Source: Brachionus rotundiformis (Eukaryota; Rotifera; Eurotatoria; Ploima; Brachionidae). From it: a stretch of DNA of 64,000 nucleotides. The DNA lies in NCBI GenBank assembly GCA_016802295.1, contig JAESIW010000137.1:1107318-1171317 (forward strand). The letters run 5' to 3'. The translations under genes and the position numbers were made by a program. The notes under the pieces were generated by a model, which was not told where the DNA came from, did no database searches, and was given only the letters and a program-made list of their open reading frames with translations. Below are positions 35,480 to 46,862 of this stretch, one piece after another (positions within the stretch are counted from its first letter, which is position 1; each line of letters starts with the position of its first letter).

Positions 35480-35674
35480 GAAGCTAAACATCGAATTCGC
35501 TTGGAACTGACAAAATGTGAAGCAAGGAGAAACTTAATATCTAACAGAATAGTAAATAAATGGAATGCGTTACCTTCATCGGTTGTCACAGCGAGTTCGA
35601 TCAATCAATTCAAAAATAGACTTGACGATGTCGGTAGACACAGATATCTAAATCAAATACGTCGGCAGAAATGA
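35480..35674 (+). mobile_element. non-LTR retrotransposon 3' end (reverse-transcriptase C-terminus)
   Basis: An open frame ending at TGA 35674 reads CEARRNLISNRIVNKWNALP, then SSVVTASSINQFKNRLD and a basic end. This is the R..FF.NRVVN.WN.LP..VV.A.S...FK..LD tail found at the C-terminus of CR1/Jockey-group reverse transcriptases. Upstream enzyme domains are absent, as expected for a 5'-truncated insertion. Confidence 0.75.
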
Positions 35675-36128
35675 ACTAAAAAAGTTATAAGTTTACTACG
35701 CTAGTTTTTCCGCTTTGTTAATTTATTTAAACTAAGTTGACTGTAGAATATTATCTATTATTATGCGGTTATATATATAGGGTCATATTTTATTATAATT
35801 CATATGTAACTCATTTTTAATACATGTGCGGTTGGGTAGTTAGCCCTACGCGCTTGCACAAGAGCTGAAGTATAGTTTAGGATGATTTGAATCTTGATCT
35901 TGAGATCACTTGGTACTAAATGGCAACTGATCGAACAACAACATCATCGACTCGACAAAAAAAAACTATTAAGCTGAGATTGTTCAAAATTTTAAAGAAT
36001 TTATGGAACATTCACAGTGCTAATCATACAGCCGTTAATAGGACATTAAGTTCGTTCGGTTGTCCTTTAAATTTTTTAATTTTTTAGTTAATTACAATTT
36101 TGATTTGACACAATCATTTTGGTAAAAA

Positions 36129-36308
36129 TTACGGAAAAACGATTTTTTTTGGCCCTTTAACAATTAGCGTAGAAAAGTGCAAATTAATGTAATTTTACGT
36201 AAAATTACGAAATTTTTCAGAAAAAGTCGAAAATTTACGTAAAATTACATTAATTTGCACTTTTCTACGCTAATTGTAAAACGGCCAAAAATAATCGTTT
36301 TACCGTAA
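36129..36308. repeat. 180-bp foldback element with 75-bp arms
   Basis: Left arm 36129-36203 and right arm 36234-36308 are inverted copies with only a handful of mismatches around a 30-base loop. Ends read TTACGG...CCGTAA; the arms share AATTAGCGTAGAAAAGTGCA. The loop and arms hold no coding frame. This looks like a foldback or miniature inverted-repeat element. Transcribed, it would form a long hairpin. Confidence 0.85.
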
Positions 36309-36715
36309 TGCCTTGCATCCTAATGCGCCATTTATTTATTATCAGAATTTATTTATTATATTTATTATCATATTATCAGAATTCTGGATTTTAATGCATG
36401 CATTTAACCCACTTTTTTTCCAGATACGCTGTGCAGTTAATGTCAAAATTTAGGTATAAATGCCGCATTGAATATGCAAAAAATAATAAAAATAAATTTT
36501 CTATTTTTTCAATTGTTTCAAAATTTGAAAAACAAAAATGTTCTTCGGACGTAATGTTTTTTACATATTTAATGCGGGATTTATACCAAAATTTTGACAT
36601 TAACTGCAGCATTTTTAGTCACAGCGTATCTGGAAAAAAAGTGGGTTAAATGCAGCATTAAAATCCAGAATTCTGGTTTAAAGTGAAATGAATTAGGGGG
36701 CAAGGCATTACGGTA
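36301..36715. repeat. second, larger palindromic element abutting the first
   Basis: Outer inverted words TACCGTAATGCCTTGC (36301-36316) and GCAAGGCATTACGGTA (36700-36715) enclose a second palindrome: CAGAATTCTGGATTTTAATG with ACCCACTTTTTTTCCAGATA from 36377, mirrored from 36676 leftward (TATCTGGAAAAAAAGTGGGT, CCAGAATTCTGG). The arms are about 100-120 bases with a short insertion in one (about 36604-36618), loop about 36481-36555. The left outer word overlaps the end of the 180-bp element, so the two are nested or share an end family. Two mirror-image open frames here are by-products of the symmetry. Confidence 0.8.
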
Positions 36716-36829
36716 CTTGTAAATTATCCAAAAATTTTGAATTTTTTTTGCTCAATAAAAAGGGGTTTTTTTTGTAAAACAATTCTACGTAAGGTACTGT
36801 GAATTTCAAAATCAAACAGAACGAAAATT

Positions 36830-37010
36830 TTTCCTATTTTTATAAATTAAAATTTACTAAAATAAAATATATAAAAAAAATACTGCAACATAGAGCAACA
36901 TAATTTGTTGCATCTTTTTTTAAATTAAACTAAAACTTTAGAACTTTTCTAAATACATTTTATTTTAGTAAAATTTCCTATTTCAATATCTTTTTTAATT
37001 TACTTGCATA
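36830..37010. repeat. partial member of the CAACATAGAGCAACAT inverted-repeat family
   Basis: TTTTTCCTATTTTTATAAATT through CAACATAGAGCAACATAATT matches the left arm of 45361-45440 closely; a shorter inverted arm (TTTTAGTAAAATTTCCTATT) lies at 36962-37000. Confidence 0.6.
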
Positions 37011-37449
37011 TTCAAACAATATCCATATCTTGTCGACTATGTGATATTTAACATTTTGTTGGCTTGGTTATCTGTGATGATCACCTTATCAAAAGATCAG
37101 AAGTATAAAAAAATAGTTATATTAACGATATTTAAAAAAAAATTGTTTAAGTTTAAATTTCGCGTATAATATATTTTAAAAACTAAAATATGTAATCAAA
37201 TAACTAAAATACTGAATTTGGAACTAAATAAAAACATTTTATTTTATCACTTTTCTAATTTGTTAATACATAATTGATTGAAATGAAACTTTTATACAAC
37301 AAAAAAAAAACAAAAATTAAATATTAATTAATCTGATAATGTTCAATAAAAATTTCCGCTTTTTATCTTTCTTGCTTCTTTTATCAAATTAACTCTTCAC
37401 TATTTATATACAAATGTGACCTTATCCCATAAATCCAAAATTAAAAAAA

Positions 37450-38017
37450 ATGTCCTTAATTGAAGAAATCCCCAATAACATTTCTCAAGATCAGGTTTTT
37501 GAACCTAATTCAAAGAGAAAAACTAGAGGAAAAGGTAAAACTTATTTTCCTTTCTGTAGTTTTCTTTCTTTGGAGAATGCTAAAGAATGCCTAGATCGAA
37601 AATTTGAAGGAAATAACTGGACTATAAAAAGAGCGACCGAAACATTGCAAGCAGATGTAATATGGTATCAATGTACAAAATGTACTATTCGACTTAAAAT
37701 TGTCCCCTATTTGGAAAGCAACGACGCAGTCATGATAGAAATGACTAAAGAGAATCATGAGCACAGTGATTGGGAGTCACGTAAAACATACTCAGTAATT
37801 AGAGAACCAGCAAGAAGCAAGATTATAGAATACGAGAAAATGAGTAAGTATTTTTGTAAAAACAAGTTTTTTTAAATTTTCATTAATGATTGCTTTTAAG
37901 ATATAAAGGATAGCCGAGCCATTAGCAAAAAAAAGTAGAGTATAGGTTATTGAAAAATTACCGAAAAATAAGCGCGGAAGACCAGCCGGATCAAAAAACA
38001 AAAAAAAAATAAATTAA
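37450..38017 (+). pseudogene. FLYWCH-like zinc-finger / AT-hook gene, possibly broken
   Basis: Exon 1 (from ATG 37450) encodes a basic lead-in (SKRKTRGKGK), then ENAKECLDRKFEGNNWTIKR, WYQCTKCTIRLKIV and MTKENHEHSDWE. This is the W...YYC..C..R......H.H zinc-binding layout of FLYWCH and MULE-type N-terminal fingers. A good donor (GTAAGT) follows ...IIEYEKM. A second coding piece, 37946-38017, reads EKLPKNKRGRPAGSKNKKK and a stop; RGRP is an AT-hook core. The donor (phase 1) and the obvious acceptor (phase 0) do not fit, and other acceptors run into stops, so either I miss a small exon or the gene has a frameshift. Inferred: DNA-binding protein related to a transposase accessory domain. Confidence 0.5.
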
Positions 38018-39523
38018 GTATTTTTTTTGTATTTAAAAAATATATTTTGATTATATTTTTATTTTTTTGTTCTAATTAGTTAATTTGTGTTACTTTTTCC
38101 TAAAAAATAATTTTAAATAAATAAATTTGTTCTAAATTCAGTATTATAGTTTTTTTTTTGCATAAAATAAACACAGGTAATAATTATATGCCTTTAAATT
38201 TGATGTAAATAATTTTAATGATATTAACTACTTATCAGAAAAATATGGCCTATATGCATTTCAAAATAGAACTCTCGATAGAATGTTATCTTCTGCTTGT
38301 AGAAAACTATATTTTCATTATTCTTCTGAAAACCTAAAGCTTAAATAAAAGAAAAATGACTCGAAAAATTTCGAAACATAATTTAAGGAATAGTGAGAAT
38401 CTGATAGAGCCAATATTAAAAATCAGCAAATGGCGAAAAAAGTTTTGGATTTTTTTTACTCAAGGCTTATAAATTGCTTTGTGATCAAGAGATCAATGTT
38501 GAAATTTGAAACATTCAAACTTTCAATTTTCAATAATATTAATTAGAAATTCATTATTTTTTGTTTGTAAAATTTATTTTAAATTATTTAAATAAATAGA
38601 TTGTCGATCTTTATGGCAAGGGCACTAGCTTGTAAATTTACATTGAAACTATAATTATTATATTATTTGAATATATGTGAAAAATGTGTTTCCTTTCAAA
38701 GCGTATACTTCTTTTGACTTTAAAATAAAACTCTTTTTGACTAAAAATTAAAAATTTAATTGAAAATGGAAATTGAAAACGAAGAGAAAATTTTTTTTGA
38801 AAAATTAAAATGCTAAGGCGTAATACTTGAAAGCCAAAGCCGCTTTAAAATTGTAAGAGAAACGGTCAAATTTTTTAAAATATTTTGGCTTTTCTTTAGA
38901 TTTTATGATTTTTTAAGCTATATTAATTGCGAGGGAACAAATAAATAAACTTGTTTTTTCACAAGTCTGTCTAAATCAGAAAATCAAGCTTAATAATAAA
39001 AGATCGACTAAAATTTCTTTCATTTAGCCGTAATTGCAAATTATCAATTATGATTTTACAGATTAAGAGAGATAACAATTTCCACATTGATCTCTTGTTC
39101 ACAGAGCTAATTTATAAATTTTGAAAATTCAAATTTTTTTCCGATTTTGATGTTGATTCAATCTGATTTTTACTATTTCGTAAATTATATTTCAATTTTC
39201 GTGAGTCATTTTTCTCTAGATTTAATCTTAAATTTTAATTACAAGCAAACGATCAAAAATTTTGAAAACTGAGCAAGATAGTAATATTTTTTAAATGAAC
39301 ATAACAAAAAAATTCTAAATATTTGAGAATTTTCATCAAACAGAATATTTTTAAATTTATTTTAGATTTCTAAATAAGTTTTTGTTTTAAAAAGATTATT
39401 TATTTTTTGAATCTTTTAATATTAGTTTAATAAAATAAAGCGAAACTTTTCATAAAGTCTAATTATGATTTAGATTTTAGTACAAGTTTATCAATTAATT
39501 GAATTTGTTTTAGCGGAAAAATT
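38018..39523. other. intergenic, mostly featureless
   Basis: AT-rich. 38222-38345 (plus) reads INYLSEKYGLYAFQNRTLDR and ends in a stop. It resembles the domain after the palm in non-LTR reverse transcriptases, but is too short to call. The last ~300 bases flank the end of copy B. Confidence 0.4.
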
Positions 39524-42500
39524 TTAAGCACATGTTAAACCAAAAAATGCCAATAAAGCACAGTTTCCTGAGCTACATTCACAATCATTTGAACAGGGAT
39601 CACCTAATGGTTTTTTATTAACTAGAAATAAAATTTATTAAATAATTAAAATAAAATAAATTTAAAAAATATAAAAATTACCGCAATTGCTTACACTCCA
39701 GTATTGAGTACTTGAGCAGATGCAACTATTTCCAGAATGTGAATAACAGTTAGGATTTACAGCTTTGGAAGCGCATTGTAATCCTAGATCTGTTCTACAA
39801 CGACAATTACTTGTACAGGAAGCTTCATTTGATCCTTTGCTTACTTCAGATATAAATTTATCAAATGAATATGAAATAATGTTAAAAAAATTTGAAAATA
39901 CCACAAGAGCTTCCGCTCCAATATTCAGTACTTGGGCAGATGCATTTGCTTCCTGAATATGAATAACAATCAGGGTTGGTAGATTGAGTTGTGCATGTTA
40001 ATCCCAGGTTCATTTGACATTGGCAGTCACTGGAACAACCCGTCTCATGACCATATCTTGTTACTTAAAAAATGTGTTTCATTAATGTTAGATATCTTTC
40101 AATAAATTTGTTACCACATGTGGATCCTGACCAAAAAGCCGAAACGTCACATGCGCAGCGTGTACCACTATAAGATGGATTGCAGGTATAAAAGGAAGCA
40201 TGTGAACGACAGGCAAGACTTAAATCTTCTCTGCATTCACAATGGGTAGAACAAACTTGGTCAAATGAATATTTGGCAACTTATAGAAATTAGCTTAAAT
40301 AAATTTAAATATTTTTATGATGACTAATTACCACAACCATTTGTTGCATCTTTCCAAAAGTAAGTTGAATTTTTGCAATAACATTTGGTTCCTGTATATG
40401 AAGTGGTACAAGAGTAACGTGTATAATAATTGTAGAATTGACACCCTAATAGTTTATCTTCTCTACATTGACAATCATTTCCACATGTATCTGCATACCA
40501 ATATTTATTAACTTTGAAAACAAAAAACAAATTAAAAAAACTTAATTTTAAGTACACATATATTACCACATTTTACCGAATTCCACCACTGAGTAACTGT
40601 TTCACAAAGACATCTCTTACCAGTTCCGAAGTCACTATAGCACGAATATCCATTAGTGTAGTTCGAACATTTTAATTCTAAATTTTCTTTACATTGACAG
40701 TCTGTAGTGCAGTAAACATCTTGAGTTTTTTTATCAATACATTTCTCACCTCCCCAATACTTGGTACTTTCACATGCACATGTTTTATTTGGTGTATAAT
40801 CATTGTAGCATGTATAAGTGCTATCGTAGTCACGACTTTCTAGACCTAGATCTTGGCGACATCGACATGTGTCATTATTTACGACATGATCCAACAATTT
40901 CGAAACACATGTCGTTCCACTCCAGTAATCGGTATCAATACAATTGCATCTTGTCCCTGTGTAGCCAGAAAAACAAGATGAACCTTCACCATTTGAAAGA
41001 CATTTGAGTTTCTTGGAATGATCACATGGTTTATTCCAACTATCGCATAACTGACCATATGTTCTGACTGATACTATTTGAAAATTAGTTATAATAAAAT
41101 TTACTTTATTTGAAAGAAGATAATTATCTAAAATTACCACATGATGTTCCACTCCAGTAAGTACCTGCACCACATCTTGATTAAATTTTAATTTATAAAA
41201 AATAACACAAAACTACAACACAAAGCCTTACTGGCAAATATAATTTCCAGGTGCAGATCCTTGGCAAATCAAATTGGACTTGCATCTGTATGTTGTTCCA
41301 TCACAATATTGATTTATGTCAACATAATTTTCTTAAAAATTAAAATGACAAAAAGGTTTACTTTAATCTAGTTATAAAACTAAATAATTTCGACAATTAA
41401 ATAATTGAGAATTTTTAACATAGAGGTTAAAAATGTTTTTTGATCTTTAGTTTTAATAACCGTTTTAACAGAAACCACTTACGGCATTTGTTGTCTACCC
41501 AATATTGAGATGAAGAGCATCTAATTAACAACAAATGTTTTATTTTTATTTATTAATTTAGACATAAATAAAAAACCTGCAAGTTCCACTTGGACAGCTT
41601 AGTCCAGCATAATTTTGGCATACTGTATTATTTACACAAGTTTGATTTACAGATATCTTAAATTCTGGTAAAGTTGATAAATGTTATTGATTCTTAAAAT
41701 TTGATCCAAAAATTTACCACATATTAAACCAGACCAATACATAAGAGGCATACAATTGCAAACTCCTGATAAGCATAGCAAGGCCAAGTTGTCTTTGCAT
41801 TCATAGTTTTGACTACATGATGATCCTTGATTCTTTTTAGTTGCTTAAATTAATAATAATTACAAATTATTTCCTTTTTAATAATTTTCATATTAATCTA
41901 ACAGCATTGAGATCCATTCCAATATCTTGAAGCATCACATCTTAAACAGTAAACAGTGACAATATTATTATCATTTTATTTAAAAAAAACATAAGTAAAA
42001 AGTTTAAAGTACCGGCACTGACCGTAACATGCTAGACCTAAATTTTGATTACATTCAGCATCCAAAGTGCAACTCACTCCATAACTAAATTTATTTACTT
42101 GATTTGTTTAAAATTATTTATATTTATAAACTAATTTTCTCATCAATTAAGATTCTAAATTACCACATTGACTTCCATTCCAATATCTTGGATACTGGCA
42201 CTCACAAGCTTGTTTACCACCTGTGCTAAGACAAACGAGACCATTGTAATCCTGACATTCGTATGTATTTGTACACCAGGTGTTAACAGTTTGCTTTAAA
42301 ACTTACAGAACCAATTAAAGACTAATTATTTTATATTTTTGTTATTTTCTTAATTAATTGTATCCTGTATTAGATTTATTCTTGATATTGATTAACTTTT
42401 TATGCAAATATTCACAGAGAAGAAACAAAATTTTTAATTTAAACTAATTTTGGTTCAATTTGAAGAAAAAAGTAAGTTAATCTAACAGAATCAAAGAAGG

Positions 42501-44317
42501 AATAAACCTTCCAATTTACAGTATACAATTTTACTTGATACAAAATTTTATACGGCATTTTGTCGAAGACCAGTAATAGGTTTCAGCACAACTAGATAGA
42601 AATAAAAATAATCTATTCTTTTATAGATATTTAAAAATAGAAATACAAGCAACGATTGGTCACACAACTGAGTCCATTTTCAGTTTGACATTGGAGCGAA
42701 TGAGTGCACCATGTTCCATTGATTTCTTTTAATCCTGTAAAATGTAATTTTTTTAATATATGTCGGTACAAATTGAAAAAAGCTTACGGCATGTATTGAA
42801 AGACCAATAATGGGTTGAAGAGCATCTTATTTAACACTAATTAGCAAATTATTTGGATAAAAAAAGAAAAAAAGAAAATATCTTACACACATTGATTGAT
42901 TGTTTGGTCACAGACAAGTCCCAATGTTGCATTACATGCAAATGAATTATTACAATTTAATCCACTTGAAATAGGCGAAACTTTTAAAAATTTATGAAAA
43001 ATAAAATTGAATTATTAAAAACATATTATATGAAAAATTATATAATTAAGAATTAAATTTTGAATTTTTATTTTCTATCTCAAGATCTATTTACCACAGA
43101 ATGAAGTATTCCAAAAATTGCTATTTGTGCAAGCACAATACGAGTTGACACATGAGAGCCTAGTTGTTGTGTCACATAAGAGTGAACCATTGCAATATTC
43201 GCCATAAGTCATTCGTTTAACTTTTAAAAAAAAAATTAATTATTTCTCATCTAAAATGTTATATCTCAATTAAAAAGATAAACACGTACTGCACTTATCA
43301 TTTGACCAAAAATAGTTATCAAGACATTTACAAGTTGTGTCACAATATAATCCAGTATCACTGGTGCACTCTTCTGTTGAAGCACAAGCTACAGTGACAC
43401 TTTTCTGCGCTTTGCACAAACTGACAGCTGAATCCCAATAGTTATAAGCAGGACATGTACATTTGTATGGATACTGTTCAGTTATATTACAAATTAGTCC
43501 TTGGGATGGATTACAGCCTGCTGTTATTCGACATGTACCCATGTAAGATTGAACATTGTCACAATATGTTCCATTCCAAAAGTTCAAATTTGGATCTGAG
43601 CAAATGCATTGGTTGCCTGAACAAACCAAATTTGTCCCTAGTTGGCATTGTTCATCACTCGAACATGTTTCATTATAATATGACTTTTTTTCTAATTAAT
43701 TATTTTAAAACAAAAGCATTTCATTAAATATTAGATTTTTTTTTATTTGGATAATCTTACGACAATAGGAATTGGTGCTGTCCCACCATCTATCTGTTGT
43801 GCATGAACAAACCTTTGATTGCTTTGTAGAATCATACAAACAGCTTTGATCACAACAGCAGTCACTGGCACTTGAACATGATATTCCATTCAAATGCTTT
43901 TTAACACATTTCAGCATAGTTTGATTGTAAAATGTTGTTGTTGTGCAATTACAGTATCCATTCTGACAGAGCAAATTTTGGCCTGGTTCACATTCAGAAT
44001 CAAAATCACAATGTTCACCGTACAGTCGTTTTGAATTCAAACTTCCCAATAGTCCAAAATAAAAACCAGCCGCTATCATAACTATCAAAATCGAAACATT
44101 CACAACAACTGCGCAGAATAGTGGACTGATGATAAACTTGCTTGACAATGGTTTTGCTATTTCTTTTGGTACTTTAACATCATACTAAAATTTTTTTTAG
44201 AAAATTTATTTGAAAATATAAATATTAATCAAATTAATTAACAAATAAATTGAATTTAACTTGATAGATTGTTTTCATCTCAGCTTTTTTATTAGAATTT
44301 TTGTCTCTTTCGATCAT
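39524..44317 (-). CDS. type II membrane protein with tandem EB-like modules, copy B
   Basis: Same architecture as copy A: exon 1 from ATG 44317 (MIERDKNSNKKAEMKTIYQ), the identical membrane helix in exon 2 (44184-43761), then serial one-module exons to TAA 39524. From the start to about 40505 it is almost the same sequence as copy C (offset 10067 bases); relative to copy A it has scattered differences. Downstream of 40505 it carries modules of the kind kept in the A' remnant, different from those of A and C, and a longer hydrophobic C-terminus (CALLAFFGLTCA). It is the longest of the copies. All exons inspected keep their frame, cysteines and splice signals. Function unknown; the extracellular location is inferred from the uncleaved N-terminal helix and the disulfide-rich modules. 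Confidence 0.7.
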
Positions 44318-45360
44318 ATTTTAATTATCTTAATGTAATTAACAAAAGCAAAATTCTAGTAGTTGACTTGAATTTAATTTATTCTAGTATAAATATATAT
44401 TTTTAAATAATCTGAAAAATATTGTTTTTACAAGTTTAATTTTAAATTTCTCGATTTTTTAAAATGTTTTAATTAACAAGTTTATTTTTTTTGATTCATA
44501 CCAATTTAAAATTTTGATAAAAAATTTCAATCGCTAATTTTGTCATGAAAAGTAAGTTTTTAGTTTTTTTAACAATACTGTTGTTCAGGTTTAAAAAAAA
44601 TCAAATATTTTTACATTTTTATTTATTTAGTTGTATAATTTTAATGATTGTTTTTAAATATCGAATTTTTTAATAAAAAAATCTTACATATAAATCTTCT
44701 AATTTTAAAAACATTATAAATAAATTCAAATTATAAATTATTGATCTTTTAATCTCTGTTTTCAAATAATCTCTATTTCTTTCGAACAATTTGTTCCTTG
44801 AATTACAATATAACTTAATTGGCTGATCATTTCGAATTTTTTTCAAATTTAAAACTAAAAATAACTGCTATAGTTAAATTATTATTTTTTACCTAAAAAC
44901 CTTTTTTTATATTTTTTTTCTTGCTTTTTCATATTGTTTATTTTAGATGAAAATAAAAGAATTACACTGAAATTTAGACAAATTTAGCCTTTTTATTTTG
45001 AATAAATGTTTCGATTAGTTTGATAAATAAACTTGTTGAAAAGCTTTGGATGTTGTAAAATTATTCTTTTAGGCTTAAATAATATTTAAGGTATATATTG
45101 AAAGTATTTTACAAAAGATATCAACTAAAACAACTTATGAAAAAGATAACTTTATTCAAAATAATTTGATATGTGAACCTTTTAAAATTTTGTCTGTATT
45201 TTGATTTAGAGAAGGTGCAAGGATAAAGAATATTTAATCAAATTTGATCCTGTAAAGTAGATAAAATTTTTGGTGTATTTTTAACGATTGAAATTGATCT
45301 GATAAAAAAAATTATTTTTCTATTTTTGCGTATTGTTAATTTCAAACAAACACATCAAAG
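44318..45360. other. copy B promoter region and AT-rich spacer
   Basis: 44318-44410 is shared with the region upstream of copy A (words TAACAAAAGCAAAATTCTAG, TAGTTGACTTGAATTTAA) and absent upstream of copy C; this is the likely promoter. The rest holds nothing recognised. Confidence 0.5.
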
Positions 45361-45670
45361 ATTTTTCCTATTTTGATAAATTAAAACTTAGAAAAATAAA
45401 ATATATTTAAAAAAATATTTCAACATAGAGCAACATAATTTGTTGCATCTTTTTTGCCAGAGATTAAAACTTTTTTTTCCTTTTTTTTGGGTAAACAAAA
45501 TCAATAATCAATTTAAGTATTTTTGATGCAATGCTTAATGTCCTGTATCTACATCAGAAAAAATATTTTAGGTAAATAAAATGCAAGAAAGTATGTTGCA
45601 CTATGTTACTGAATTTTTTAAATATATTTTATTTTTGTAAATTTTAATTTATCAAAATAGGAAAAATTTT
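45361..45670. repeat. foldback repeat with 80-bp arms
   Basis: Left arm 45361-45440 (TTTTTCCTATTTTGATAAAT ... CAACATAGAGCAACAT) is mirrored by 45585-45670 (ATGTTGCACTATGTTACTGA ... ATTTATCAAAATAGGAAAAA). The loop is about 145 bases. Related to the partial copy at 36.8 kb. Confidence 0.75.
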
Positions 45671-45769
45671 TTTGTCTTGAAATTCAGAATAACCGATTTT
45701 TGAATCATTTAAAATTTATTTAAAAATTTGCATCATTTTAATATTTTTTTCCAAACCTAATTAAAAATT

Positions 45770-46350
45770 TAATCAGCTGGTGTAGGGAGTGGTCAGTGGA
45801 TCTAAATTTTGAAAAATGAAAACCATTTTAATAACATTTTAGTAGGTTTGTTCCGCAGCCTGATAAAATTTCGGACTCAGAAGATGGTCATTAAATTACT
45901 TTATACAAGTCTTCTAAGGCCTCATTTAGAGTATGCTATTCCATTATGGTCCCCATATCTACTGAAAAATCAAAGAATTCTAGAGGACATACAGCGAAGA
46001 GATACTTGGCATTTTTCACTCACAGTTTAACACTAGAAATCCCGAGGGGTTTAAAACCCCTTCTTAAAAAATTTTAACTTGAATATTATCTCAAAAAAAT
46101 AAAAAATAAGCCGGGCTTTCTAGTGTTAAGGCAAATGTGCAAGAGGCCATCTAAACAAAATTTAAAGAGATAGTCAAGAATTTTGCTCAACAATAGAACT
46201 TCTTCACAAACTGTGCTGTCAATAACCAGAGTATGCTAAGAGTACATGGTTAATTAAATATTGATAAAAAATCCCATAGTAACCTGGACAAATGGCTTAG
46301 GAAATAATCAAATTAATTACCATACCTTCATAGAAGCTTAACCAGGTAGT
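45770..46350 (+). mobile_element. non-LTR retrotransposon remnant, interrupted by a small TTAA element
   Basis: The frame 45809-46030 contains KLLYTSLLRPHLEYAIPLWS, PYL and LEDIQRR, the LYxSLVRPHLEYAVPVWSPYL...LE.VQRR segment of CR1/Jockey-type reverse transcriptases. Upstream, 45770-45810 reads ISWCREWSVDLNFEK, the W..W...N..K segment. The frame ends because a 103-bp inverted-repeat element is inserted at 46027. Beyond it the sequence is decayed. Same family as the 23.5-kb remnant. Confidence 0.75.
46027..46129. mobile_element. 103-bp piggyBac-like miniature element (TTAA-bounded MITE)
   Basis: Starts TTAACACTAGAAATCCCG (46027) and ends CGGGCTTTCTAGTGTTAA (46129): inverted ends with one mismatch over 18 bases, bounded by TTAA on both sides. 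TTAA is the invariant target-site duplication of the piggyBac superfamily, and CACTAGAAA resembles the CCCTAGAAA start of the founding element. Just inside the left end is a second palindrome, AGGGGTTTAAAACCCCT (46045-46061). Too short to encode a transposase, so it is non-autonomous. Confidence 0.8.
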
Positions 46351-46862
46351 TTTGGAGTATTTATTAATTTTAATTTATGTTTTAGCTTATCAATTTAAAA
46401 CTTCATTTGATTTGAGCAAAACGTCAGTATCTAATGTATTAGAAATTATTAGAAATGTATTAGAAATATCAGTAATAATAATTAGAAATTAAATTTAAGG
46501 TTTTTATTTTAATATTTTTTTTATTTAGATAATTTTAAATCTTAGATGTTTCTAAACAAGAGCTTCAAATTAAATTTAGTAACTTTTATTTATTTATTTT
46601 TTAATTTTCACCTTTGGAGAAAGCCTAAAAAAGCTAAAATATTAAAAGCTTTTAATTTCAAAAATATTTTAAATCTTTTTATAACTATGCAAAATAAAAT
46701 TAACATTTGTTTATTGCATTTTAATTATTAAACTTAAATATTAATATAAGTATTGACTAAAATTTTTATTACTGAATAAAATAGCTGGGCGAATATTTAA
46801 AAAAATATGTCTATTTAAATAAAAAAATCTTAAGAATTGAGTAAAGAATAAAAAAAACAGAT

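Larger units (their letters stand above)
34407..37449. other. gene-scrap and palindrome region between copies A and FLYWCH-like gene
   Basis: The first ~100 bases (to about 34500) are conserved with the same region upstream of copy B (44318-44410) and probably hold the promoter. Beyond that are decayed scraps of SNW1 and of a Tudor exon, a LINE tail and foldback repeats, each listed separately; the rest is AT-rich. Confidence 0.55.

Noticed and set aside
36391..36649. Two similar open frames on opposite strands
   Set aside because: They are the two arms of a palindrome read in both directions; symmetry explains both.
46546..46731. 61-codon Lys/Phe/Asn-rich frame upstream of SNW1
   Set aside because: Composition is that of AT-rich non-coding DNA and no motif is present.
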